Source: Frankiaceae bacterium (GTDB taxonomy: Bacteria; Actinomycetota; Actinomycetes; Mycobacteriales; SCTD01). From it: a stretch of DNA of 9,071 nucleotides. The notes beneath the pieces are model-generated. The model was given only the letters and a program-made list of their open reading frames with translations, was not told the DNA's origin and searched no databases. Both the position numbers and the translations under genes were made by a program. The DNA lies in NCBI GenBank assembly GCA_026786045.1, contig JAJAYV010000255.1, positions 1-9,071 of the forward strand, read 5' to 3'. Shown here in pieces: positions 1-5,598 of the stretch; within the stretch, counting starts at the first letter, position 1, and every line of letters begins with the position of its first letter.

Positions 1-212
1 CGCCCAGGTGATGCTGAGGACGGGCTGGACGAGCTGCACCTGGCTGACGGTGGTCATGGGGCCGATCGCCAGGCCCCGGTACCAGGCGAAGAAGCCCAGG
101 TACATGCTCACGACGCTGAGCCGAGTTCCCGAGCCAGCAGGCAGCCCTCCGCGTAGCCGACAGCGGCGGCCAGCACGGCTCCGAACAGCAGCAGGTCGGC
201 CGCACGGACCGA
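1..212 (-). pseudogene. EamA/DMT-family transporter remnant (3' part, frameshifted, 5' half missing)
   Basis: Read on the minus strand, this stretch encodes two pieces of a drug/metabolite-transporter (EamA) permease, an inner-membrane exporter family. The upstream piece (about 122-212) reads ADLLLFGAVLAAAVGYAEG and ends in ARELGS. The downstream piece (1-120) reads SMYLGFFAWYRGLAIGPM and then VSQVQLVQPVLSITWA. Both are typical of the C-terminal EamA repeat. In related proteins, as I remember them, roughly 40 residues separate the pieces; here they abut near 117-122 in different frames, and the upstream frame reaches a TGA at once. The N-terminal half is absent: the sequence passes straight into the aminotransferase gene on the other strand. 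The last residues lie beyond the left window edge. Family assignment is confident; the right boundary is approximate (about 200-225). A sequencing or assembly error could mimic the internal junction, but not easily the missing half. Confidence 0.75.
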
Positions 213-222
213 GACGGCGCTG

Positions 223-1290
223 ATGCGGTCGCCCGCGGCGGGGCTGCCCGAGTTGCAGGCGTGGTTCGCCAGCCAGGCCGCCGATGCCGCGCCGGTCGGG
301 GTGAGTCCGCCGTCAGCGCGCGACGTGCTCATCGTCGCCGGCAGCCAGAGCGGGCTGAGCTCCATCTTCCGCGCGCTCATCGGCCCCGGCCAGCCGCTGC
401 TGATCGAGTCGCCGACGTACTGGGGTGCGATCCTGGCCGCCGAGCAGGCCGGCGTCACCCTCGTGCCCGTCTTGACTGGCGCCTACGGCCCCGACCCCGA
501 CGACGTCGACCGCGCGTTCGCCGCCACGGGCGCCCGGGCCTTCTACGCCCAGCCGACGTTCGCCAACCCCACCGGCACGCAGTGGTCAGCCGACACCGGC
601 GCTGCTGTGCTCGACATCGTCCGGGCCCGCGGTGCCTTCCTCGTCGAGGGCGACTGGGCGCACGACCTGGCCATCGACGCCGATCCACGTCCCCTGGTCG
701 GCCACGACGACGACGGCCACGTCATCTACCTGCGGTCGCTCACGAAGAGCGTCTCGCCGGCCCTGCGCGTCGCCGCAGTCATCGCCCGCGGCCCGGCGCG
801 CGAGCGCATCCTTGCGGACCGCGCCGCCGAGACCATGTACGTCAGCGGCGTCCTGCAGGCAGCGGCGCTCGACGTCGTCTCCCAGCCCGGCTGGTCGGCG
901 CACCTGCGGGGCCTGCGCCAGCAGCTCCGTGTCCGCAGAGACCTGCTCCTCGAGAGCCTTGGGACGCACGCGCCGCAGGTGCACGTCGAGCACGTCCCTG
1001 TCGGCGGGCTGAACCTGTGGGTCCGTCTCCCAGACGGCACCGACGTCCACGGCCTCGTCCGCGAGTGCGAGACGAGGGGCCTGTTGGTCGCGCCCGGTAG
1101 CGAGTGGTTCCCGACCGAACCGTCCGGCCCCTTCATCCGCCTCAACTTCGGAAGCGAGAACCCCAGCCGCGTCGCAGCGGCTGGTGAAGTCCTGGGCGAC
1201 GTGCTGGGCACGCTCGCCTCGTCGGCGTGCGCAGCTCGTCCGTCCGGTCGAACCCGACGTTCGGTGCGTGCGCGAGTGCCGCGGCTCTGA
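223..1290 (+). CDS. Aminotransferase domain of a MocR/GntR-type regulator, N-terminally truncated (no helix-turn-helix)
   Basis: A 355-residue fold-type I PLP-dependent aminotransferase domain. Core elements are present in order: a cofactor-phosphate segment GSQSGLSSIF, NPTG at N115, the pyridine-binding aspartate D144 in VEGDWAHDL, the Schiff-base lysine K175 in SLTKSVSPALR, and the carboxylate-binding arginine R306 in FIRLNFG. SLTKSVSPALR and the overall pattern match the C-terminal domain of MocR regulators, which normally carry a GntR winged helix and linker ahead of it (about 130 residues). Here homology begins at AGLPELQAWF, immediately after the first ATG, and the upstream DNA is an exporter remnant on the other strand. 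There is no ribosome-binding site before 223. MocR genes often lie divergent from EamA exporters, so both seem to have lost their 5' halves in one event. The frame is intact, but a functional product is doubtful; the true status is probably pseudogene. The last 35 or so residues are Arg-rich and look non-family. Confidence 0.7.
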   Translation: MRSPAAGLPELQAWFASQAADAAPVGVSPPSARDVLIVAGSQSGLSSIFRALIGPGQPLLIESPTYWGAILAAEQAGVTLVPVLTGAYGPDPDDVDRAFAATGARAFYAQPTFANPTGTQWSADTGAAVLDIVRARGAFLVEGDWAHDLAIDADPRPLVGHDDDGHVIYLRSLTKSVSPALRVAAVIARGPARERILADRAAETMYVSGVLQAAALDVVSQPGWSAHLRGLRQQLRVRRDLLLESLGTHAPQVHVEHVPVGGLNLWVRLPDGTDVHGLVRECETRGLLVAPGSEWFPTEPSGPFIRLNFGSENPSRVAAAGEVLGDVLGTLASSACAARPSGRTRRSVRARVPRL

Positions 1291-1373
1291 CCCCGTGCGG
1301 GCAGGACGGGACGTAGCGTCCCGGCCGTGGCCCTCCTTGGTTGTGGTGTGGGAGGAGGATGCAGTCATTGGTT

Positions 1374-1407
1374 TAGGTTGTCAACTATCTACTGCCGCAA
1401 GTAGGAT
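1374..1407 (+). promoter_or_regulatory. Probable leaderless promoter of marR with overlapping palindromic operator
   Basis: A -35-like TTGTCA (1378-1383) and a -10-like TAGGAT (1402-1407) are separated by 18 nt. The start codon at 1415 lies 8 nt downstream of the -10 box, where transcription would begin, and there is no Shine-Dalgarno sequence, so the mRNA is probably leaderless, as is common in actinobacteria. A 9-bp palindrome with a single central base, GTTGTCAAC (1377-1385), overlaps the -35 box inside TAGGTTGTCAACTA. That resembles MarR-family operators and would allow autorepression. This stretch is clearly more AT-rich than its surroundings. The boxes are seen directly; the operator role is inferred. 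Confidence 0.6.
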
Positions 1408-1414
1408 TCTGCCC

Positions 1415-1879
1415 ATGCCGGCTCAGGAAGACCTCGCCCGGACGCACGCGCTGGTGCAGGCTGTGCTGGGTCTTTCAGAGCGGATGCGGCGCCACTACGC
1501 CGCGCGCGTCGACGAGTTCGACCTCACCTCGACGCAGGCCCACCTGCTGCGCGAGCTCGCGCCCGGTCCGCGTCCCATGGGGGAGCTGGCCGGTCGCCTT
1601 GCCTGCGACGCCTCGAACGTCACCGGCCTCACCGACCGGCTCGAGGCTCGGGGGCTGGTCGAGCGGCGGGCCGCCCCTGGCGACCGGCGGGTCAGGGTGC
1701 TTGCTCTCACCCGCGAGGGGGAGCGGGTCCAGCGGGCCCTGTGGGAGCGGCTGATGACGGACTCCCCGGTCGCGGCCGGGCTCGACCGTGAGGACCAGCG
1801 GGTGCTGCTCGGGCTGCTGCAGCGAGTCGTCGTCGAACAGGAGCGGCCGGACTGCGCACGCCCGCCCTCCTCGGCATGA
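1415..1879 (+). CDS. MarR-family winged-helix transcriptional regulator
   Basis: A 154-residue cytoplasmic dimeric DNA-binding repressor, the usual MarR length. Residues 1-35 form the N-terminal dimerisation helix. The winged helix follows: TSTQAHLLREL (38-48), MGELAGRLACD (55-65), the recognition helix SNVTGLTDRLEARG (67-80), and a wing with GDRRVRVLALTREG (89-102). A C-terminal helix rich in Leu/Val (about 120-143) completes the dimer interface. The frame is open upstream from 1184, but the family begins near this ATG and a promoter ends 8 nt before it, so I chose 1415. No cysteine pair suggests a redox sensor; the ligand is unknown. The YibE/F gene follows after 25 nt on the same strand and is the likely co-transcribed target, with autoregulation through the palindrome at 1377-1385. 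Confidence 0.9.
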   Translation: MPAQEDLARTHALVQAVLGLSERMRRHYAARVDEFDLTSTQAHLLRELAPGPRPMGELAGRLACDASNVTGLTDRLEARGLVERRAAPGDRRVRVLALTREGERVQRALWERLMTDSPVAAGLDREDQRVLLGLLQRVVVEQERPDCARPPSSA

Positions 1880-1904
1880 GGTCGGACCACCGCAAGGTGC
1901 ATGC

Positions 1905-3098
1905 ATGAGCGGCGCGCACCGGCACGGCGCGAACGGCGGCGGCACGTACGTCGTCCGAGGGCACCGCGCACTGGCCGCGATCGTCGTGGTGCTGATCCTC
2001 GCCACGCTGGCCGGGCTGGTCCTGCTCCGTCCCACGGGCGAGGCCGTCGGAGCCTTCCCGAGCGCTGGGGAACGGGTGCAGGGGACTGTCACGGCCGCCG
2101 CCACCGCCCCCTGCGAGAGCGCGAGCCCCGGCGCCCCCGACGACGGGCCGCGCGAGCTCTGCGTGGACCTGACGATCCGGGTGGACGAAGGCTCCGACGA
2201 GGGCGCGGAGATCAGTCAGCAGGGCGGCGACAACGCCACCGGGCGGCTCGACGTCGGCGACAGTGTCGTCCTCGCCGCCGATCCCGCCGCGACCGCCGTC
2301 GACCAGCGGTACCAGCTCACCGACACCCAGCGCGGGACCTCCCTCATGGTCCTCGCGCTCCTGTTCGCCCTCGCCGTCGTCGCGCTCGGACGGCTCCGCG
2401 GACTGCTCGCGCTCGCCGGGCTCGCGGTGAGCTCCGTCGTGCTGGTCGGCTGGCTCGTCCCGGCTCTGCTCGACGGCAGGCCGCCGGTCCTCACCGCGAC
2501 GGTCGGAGCCGGCGCGATCATGCTGGCGGTGCTGCTGCTCGCCCACGGCCCGGGCGTCCGCACCTCGACCGCCATCGTCGGTACCGCTGCGAGCCTGCTG
2601 CTCACGCTGGCGCTCGGAGCCCTGTTCGTCGAGGCGAGCAGCCTGACGGGGCTCACCAGCGAGGAGGCGACGTTCGTCCAGGCGATCTTCGGTGGCCTCG
2701 ATGTCCGTGGGCTGCTCCTCGCCGGGATCGTCGTGGGGGCGCTGGGGATCCTCGACGACGTCACCGTCACGCAGGTCTCTGCTGTTCACGAGATCCGCGC
2801 CGCCGACCCCGCCATGCCGACTCGCGAGCTCTACCGCGCCGCGCTCCGAGTGGGCCGGGACCATGTCGCCTCGCTGGTCAACACGCTGCTGCTCGCGTAC
2901 GCGGGCGCGTCCCTGCCCCTGCTCGTCATCTTCACCACCAGCGGTCAGGGCCTCATCGGGACCCTCACGAACGGCGTCGTCGCGGAGGAGATCGTCCGCG
3001 CGCTGGTCGGAAGCATCGGCCTGGTCGCAGCGGTCCCGCTGACCACCGCCCTCGCAGTCGCGACCTGCCCCCCGCGGAGGCCCGCGCCGGTCAGGTGA
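1905..3098 (+). CDS. YibE/F family multi-pass membrane protein
   Basis: A 397-residue integral membrane protein of the YibE/F family, whose biochemical function is not established. Residues about 22-42 form an N-terminal membrane anchor. An extracytoplasmic domain of about 100 residues follows (about 43-144), with cysteines in ATAPCESAS and RELCVDLTI that could form a disulfide. Seven further hydrophobic segments begin near residues 146, 167, 196, 223, 262, 325 and 363. The family signature GILDDVTVTQ is intact (L283-D284-D285), followed by VHEIRAADP; these acidic residues sit at the end of a membrane helix. The ATG at 1905 is preceded by AAGGTG (1894-1899) at a 5-nt spacing and gives the expected N-terminus, so the longer open frame from 1788, which overlaps marR, is not used. 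It lies 25 nt after marR and very likely shares its transcript. The next gene is convergent, with an 8-nt gap. Confidence 0.88.
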   Translation: MSGAHRHGANGGGTYVVRGHRALAAIVVVLILATLAGLVLLRPTGEAVGAFPSAGERVQGTVTAAATAPCESASPGAPDDGPRELCVDLTIRVDEGSDEGAEISQQGGDNATGRLDVGDSVVLAADPAATAVDQRYQLTDTQRGTSLMVLALLFALAVVALGRLRGLLALAGLAVSSVVLVGWLVPALLDGRPPVLTATVGAGAIMLAVLLLAHGPGVRTSTAIVGTAASLLLTLALGALFVEASSLTGLTSEEATFVQAIFGGLDVRGLLLAGIVVGALGILDDVTVTQVSAVHEIRAADPAMPTRELYRAALRVGRDHVASLVNTLLLAYAGASLPLLVIFTTSGQGLIGTLTNGVVAEEIVRALVGSIGLVAAVPLTTALAVATCPPRRPAPVR

Positions 3099-3106
3099 GC
3101 GACGGC

Positions 3107-3892
3107 TCAGTCCGTCCACACCGGCGGGCGCTTCTCGAGGAAGGCCGCGATGCCCTCCGCGGCGCTCGGCGTCTGACTGGAGCCGGTCATGGCCTCGATG
3201 GCGATGCCGTACGCGTCGGACTCGGGCCGATCGAGCTGGGCGTACAGCGTCTGCTTGCCCCACGCCTTGCTGGCGCGCGAACCGCGGGTGACGCGGGCGA
3301 GCAGTGCGTCCACGGCGGAGTCGAGCTCGTCGTCCGGGACGACGCGGTTGACCAGTCCCCACTCGAGAGCGGTGCGCGCGTCGATCGCGTCGCCCGAGAG
3401 GGCCAGCTCCATGGCGCGCTTGCGACCGACATTGCGGGCGATCGCGACCATCGGCGTGTGACAGAACCAGCCGCCCTTGCCGCCCGGAGCGGCGAACGAG
3501 GCGGACTCGGCGGCCACCGCAAGGTCGCAGGAGGCGACCAGCTGGCAACCTGCCGCGGTCGCAAGCGAGTGCACGCGGGCGACGACCACCTGCGGAACGG
3601 TCTGGATGGTCTGCATGAGCTCGGTGCACACCGCCAGGAGGCCGCGCACCTCCGCAGCGGATTTGCCTGCCACATCGGCGAAGTCGTGGCCGGCGCTGAA
3701 CACCGGTCCCTTCGCCGCCAGGACGATGCCGGCGGCGTCGCCGCAGCCGATCTCCTGGAACGCCGCGAGCAGCTGCTCGATGTGCTCTCGCGACAGCGCG
3801 TTGCGCCGCGCGGGTCGCGCCATCGTGATGCGCACGCTCTCGCCGGCGCGCTCGACGCGCGGAGCGCCGTCCCTCACCTGTGCAGGGTCCAT
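3107..3892 (-). CDS. Enoyl-CoA hydratase/isomerase (crotonase) family protein, ECHDC3-like
   Basis: A 261-residue crotonase-fold protein, full length for the family. The oxyanion-hole loop is conserved (GPVFSAGHDF, residues 62-71), so acyl-CoA or a similar thioester probably binds. Both catalytic glutamates of true enoyl-CoA hydratases are replaced: the first position is Q117 in AAGCQLVASCDLAVA, and the second is G137 in SFAAPGGKGGWFCHTP. These segments, KQTLYAQL and the ending GIAAFLEKRPPVW match ECHDC3-type proteins, a mitochondrial subgroup in animals with unclear activity, rather than beta-oxidation hydratases. Hydration of 2-enoyl-CoA is therefore unlikely; isomerase, hydrolase or non-enzymatic roles remain possible. 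The ATG at 3892 fits the family start. GGGAG lies only 2 nt upstream, so ribosome binding is weak or the true start is slightly upstream. The open frame continuing back to 4651 is antisense to the lyase gene and is not coding. The gene stands alone, divergent from the lyase. Confidence 0.88.
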   Translation of the reverse strand: MDPAQVRDGAPRVERAGESVRITMARPARRNALSREHIEQLLAAFQEIGCGDAAGIVLAAKGPVFSAGHDFADVAGKSAAEVRGLLAVCTELMQTIQTVPQVVVARVHSLATAAGCQLVASCDLAVAAESASFAAPGGKGGWFCHTPMVAIARNVGRKRAMELALSGDAIDARTALEWGLVNRVVPDDELDSAVDALLARVTRGSRASKAWGKQTLYAQLDRPESDAYGIAIEAMTGSSQTPSAAEGIAAFLEKRPPVWTD

Positions 3893-4039
3893 GTCTCCCA
3901 CGTCCTGTCCTCGTGTCCGGCTGGCTGACGGCCCGCCCGCCCGGCTCAGCATCGTCCGCCTCCGGGTCCGTGCCCGCCGGGGGGTGTCCGCCAGGACGAG
4001 GCACGATGCAGCGGACGGCCTGACGACGGAGGGATGAGC
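3893..4039. other. Divergent intergenic region between crotonase and lyase genes
   Basis: About 147 bp that must carry promoters for both flanking genes. I see no good -35/-10 pair on either strand. The only regular structure is an inverted repeat GTCCGC (3986-3991) and GCGGAC (4011-4016) with a 19-nt spacer, which could be an operator half-site pair or chance in such GC-rich DNA. Confidence 0.3.
4028..4033 (+). promoter_or_regulatory. Ribosome-binding site deciding the lyase start
   Basis: GGAGGG directly abuts an ATG at 4034 (spacing 0) but lies 6 nt before a second in-frame ATG at 4040. The second spacing is normal and the first is not, so translation most likely begins at 4040. Confidence 0.65.
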
Positions 4040-5311
4040 ATGGCGACCGACGATCCACTCGAGGCCGTTCCGCTGGAGCAGCTGCGCAGCCGCAGCAGCA
4101 TGAAGTGGCGTACCTACCCTGCTGACGTGCTGCCCCTGTGGGTGGCGGAGATGGACGTCGACCTCGCACCGCCCGTGGTGGAGGCGATCTGCGCTGCTGC
4201 ACGGAGCGGCGACACCGGCTACGCGGCAGGGACGGCGTACGCCGAAGCCCTGGCCGGCTTCGCCGAGAGCCGGTGGGGCTGGGACCAGTTCCCGGTCCAT
4301 CGCTCCGCTCTCGTGGCCGACGTCATGGTCGGCGTGGTCGAGGCGCTGCGGCTCGTGACCGAGGTCGGCGACACGGTCATCGTCAACCCGCCCGTCTACC
4401 CGCCGTTCTACGCCTTCGCCGAGTACTCCGAACGGAACGTGCTCGAGGCCCCGCTGGGCGACGACGGCCGCCTCGACCTCGAGATCCTCGCCGACGCGTT
4501 CTCTCGCGCCGGCCGCAGCGGCACGCGGGCGGCGTACCTGCTGTGCAGCCCGCACAACCCGACGGGCACGGTGCACACCGCCGAGGAGCTGCGTCACGTC
4601 GCTGCGCTGGCCGACGAGCACGGAGTGCGGGTGATCGCCGACGAGATCCACGCCCCGCTGGTGCTGTCGGGCGCCCGCTTCGTGCCCTACCTCAGCGTCG
4701 CCGGCGACAGCGACGCGTTCGCGCTGGCGTCAGCGTCCAAGGGCTGGAACCTCGCCGGGCTCAAGGCGGCCGTGCTCACCGCCGGAGCCGGCGCGGAGGC
4801 CGACCTGCGGCGCCTGCCCGAGGTCGTCAGCCACGGACCGAGCCACGTCGGGGCCCTGGCGCACACGGCCGCTCTCACCGACGGGGGCGCGTGGCTGGAC
4901 GCGCTGCTCGCCGGCCTCGACCGCAAGCGGACCTTGCTCGCCGAGCTGCTCGGCGCGCACCTGCCCGGGATCGCCTGGCGGCCGCCGGAGGCGTCCTACC
5001 TCGCTTGGCTCGACTGCACGGGGCTGGCAGCCAGCAGCCCCGACGTGAACGGCCCGACGCCGGAGCACGTGGCGCCCGGCGACGTCACGACCGTCGTCGG
5101 TGCGACCCGGTTCTTCCTCACCCACGCGAAGGTCGCCCTCAGCGCCGGCGAGGCCTTCGGCGCCGGCGGCGCCGGGCACGTCCGCCTGAACTTCGGCACG
5201 TCCGCCGCGATCCTCACTGCCGCCGTCCGCGCGATGGCCGCCGCCGAGAACGCCGTCGTGGGGGTGCACCCACGCGAAGGGTGTCTTGACCCCGTGACCG
5301 CCCTGCGCTGA
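4040..5311 (+). CDS. MalY/PatB-family cystathionine beta-lyase (PLP-dependent C-S lyase)
   Basis: A 423-residue cytoplasmic fold-type I PLP enzyme of the MalY/PatB group. This group includes Corynebacterium AecD and cleaves cystathionine to homocysteine, pyruvate and ammonia (EC 4.4.1.13), with possible activity on other S-substituted cysteines. Diagnostic elements in order are the N-terminal SSMKWRTYP and LPLWVAEMD, VYPPFY, SPHNPTG (N173), ADEIHAPLV (D201, which binds the pyridine nitrogen), SASKGWNLAGLK with the Schiff-base lysine K234, and HVRLNFG with carboxylate-binding R382. LWVAEMD together with DEIHAPLV separates it from ordinary aspartate-type aminotransferases. A Pro/Thr/Val-rich segment of about 25 residues (roughly 331-357) before FFLTHAKVALS looks like a lineage insertion, and a short tail follows the last helix. 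The start at 4040 is chosen for ribosome-binding-site spacing; 4034 is the alternative. The likely role is methionine biosynthesis or thiol metabolism; no neighbouring met gene confirms it. Confidence 0.9.
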   Translation: MATDDPLEAVPLEQLRSRSSMKWRTYPADVLPLWVAEMDVDLAPPVVEAICAAARSGDTGYAAGTAYAEALAGFAESRWGWDQFPVHRSALVADVMVGVVEALRLVTEVGDTVIVNPPVYPPFYAFAEYSERNVLEAPLGDDGRLDLEILADAFSRAGRSGTRAAYLLCSPHNPTGTVHTAEELRHVAALADEHGVRVIADEIHAPLVLSGARFVPYLSVAGDSDAFALASASKGWNLAGLKAAVLTAGAGAEADLRRLPEVVSHGPSHVGALAHTAALTDGGAWLDALLAGLDRKRTLLAELLGAHLPGIAWRPPEASYLAWLDCTGLAASSPDVNGPTPEHVAPGDVTTVVGATRFFLTHAKVALSAGEAFGAGGAGHVRLNFGTSAAILTAAVRAMAAAENAVVGVHPREGCLDPVTALR

Positions 5312-5340
5312 GCGCGATCGTGCCGACGGCCCGCTCAGCG
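5306..5340 (+). terminator. Stem-loop overlapping the lyase stop codon, possible attenuator/terminator
   Basis: A perfect 9-bp inverted repeat, CGCTGAGCG (5306-5314) and CGCTCAGCG (5332-5340), flanks a 17-nt loop. It includes the TGA at 5309-5311. The loop contains a small nested GCC-GAC-GGC. No U-run follows, so classical intrinsic termination is not supported; it might act as a U-less actinobacterial terminator or protect the mRNA end. Confidence 0.4.
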
Positions 5341-5349
5341 GCGTGCGAC

Positions 5350-5383
5350 AGTGGTCGGGCCCTGCATGCGGGGGTGGACCACT
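5350..5383. repeat. 7-bp inverted repeat upstream of the small basic gene
   Basis: AGTGGTC (5350-5356) is mirrored exactly by GACCACT (5377-5383) across 20 nt, 49 nt before the small gene's start. It could be a regulator binding site or mRNA hairpin for the small gene and the downstream oxidase; chance is not excluded. Confidence 0.25.
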
Positions 5384-5432
5384 CGGGGCCGGACCGGCGT
5401 CGCCGGAGGCCTCGCGGCACGAGGAGAGCGCC

Positions 5433-5558
5433 ATGAGCAAGGACAAGGGCGGTCGCCAGGCGAAGAAGCCGAAGGCGGCCAAGAACATCAAGACCAGTGG
5501 CCAGACCCCGGCCGCGGGCGGCGCCATCAGCGCGACCACGGCGAAGACCAGCAAGTAG
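5433..5558 (+). CDS. Small lysine-rich hypothetical protein (41 aa)
   Basis: A 41-residue, strongly basic protein. The N-terminal half (MSKDKGGRQAKKPKAAKNIK) is about two fifths Lys/Arg, and the C-terminal half is made mainly of Gly, Ala, Ser and Thr. It has no hydrophobic segment, signal peptide or cysteine, so it is likely disordered and cytoplasmic, possibly binding nucleic acid or ribosomes through charge; function is unknown. Translation is supported by a strong GAGGAGAG (5421-5428) 4 nt before the ATG. The AAG lysine codons contrast with the Arg-rich shadow frames that GC-rich DNA produces. An upstream in-frame ATG at 5343 would give 71 residues but lacks a ribosome-binding site. I recall short actinobacterial proteins with similar SKDKGGR starts but cannot name a family. 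The alditol oxidase starts 40 nt downstream, so the two may be co-transcribed. Confidence 0.7.
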   Translation: MSKDKGGRQAKKPKAAKNIKTSGQTPAAGGAISATTAKTSK

Positions 5559-5598
5559 GGCTCGACGACGCGGGCAGTCCCTGGCGCAGGATGGCCGG

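Noticed and set aside
586..1368. Minus-strand frame of 260 codons antisense to the aminotransferase gene
   Set aside because: The opposite strand encodes a recognisable PLP fold; this frame shows only composition-driven openness.
1184..1414. Longer MarR start at 1184
   Set aside because: The extra 77 residues overlap the aminotransferase end and cross the promoter at 1378-1407, and MarR proteins normally begin near 1415.
1901..3928. Plus-strand frame of 675 codons overlapping yibE/F and antisense to the crotonase
   Set aside because: The composition is Arg/Pro/Ala-rich, typical of an out-of-frame reading of GC-rich DNA, and the correct frame has an intact membrane protein.
1707..4202. Very long minus-strand open frame (831 codons) across marR, yibE/F and the crotonase
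   Set aside because: Its translation is Arg/Gly/Asp-rich low complexity with no family resemblance and is antisense to two clear genes. Over the crotonase gene it is a shifted frame on the same strand.
3893..4651. N-terminal extension of the crotonase frame back to 4651
   Set aside because: It is antisense to the first half of the lyase gene and matches nothing in the crotonase family; family homology starts at the ATG at 3892.
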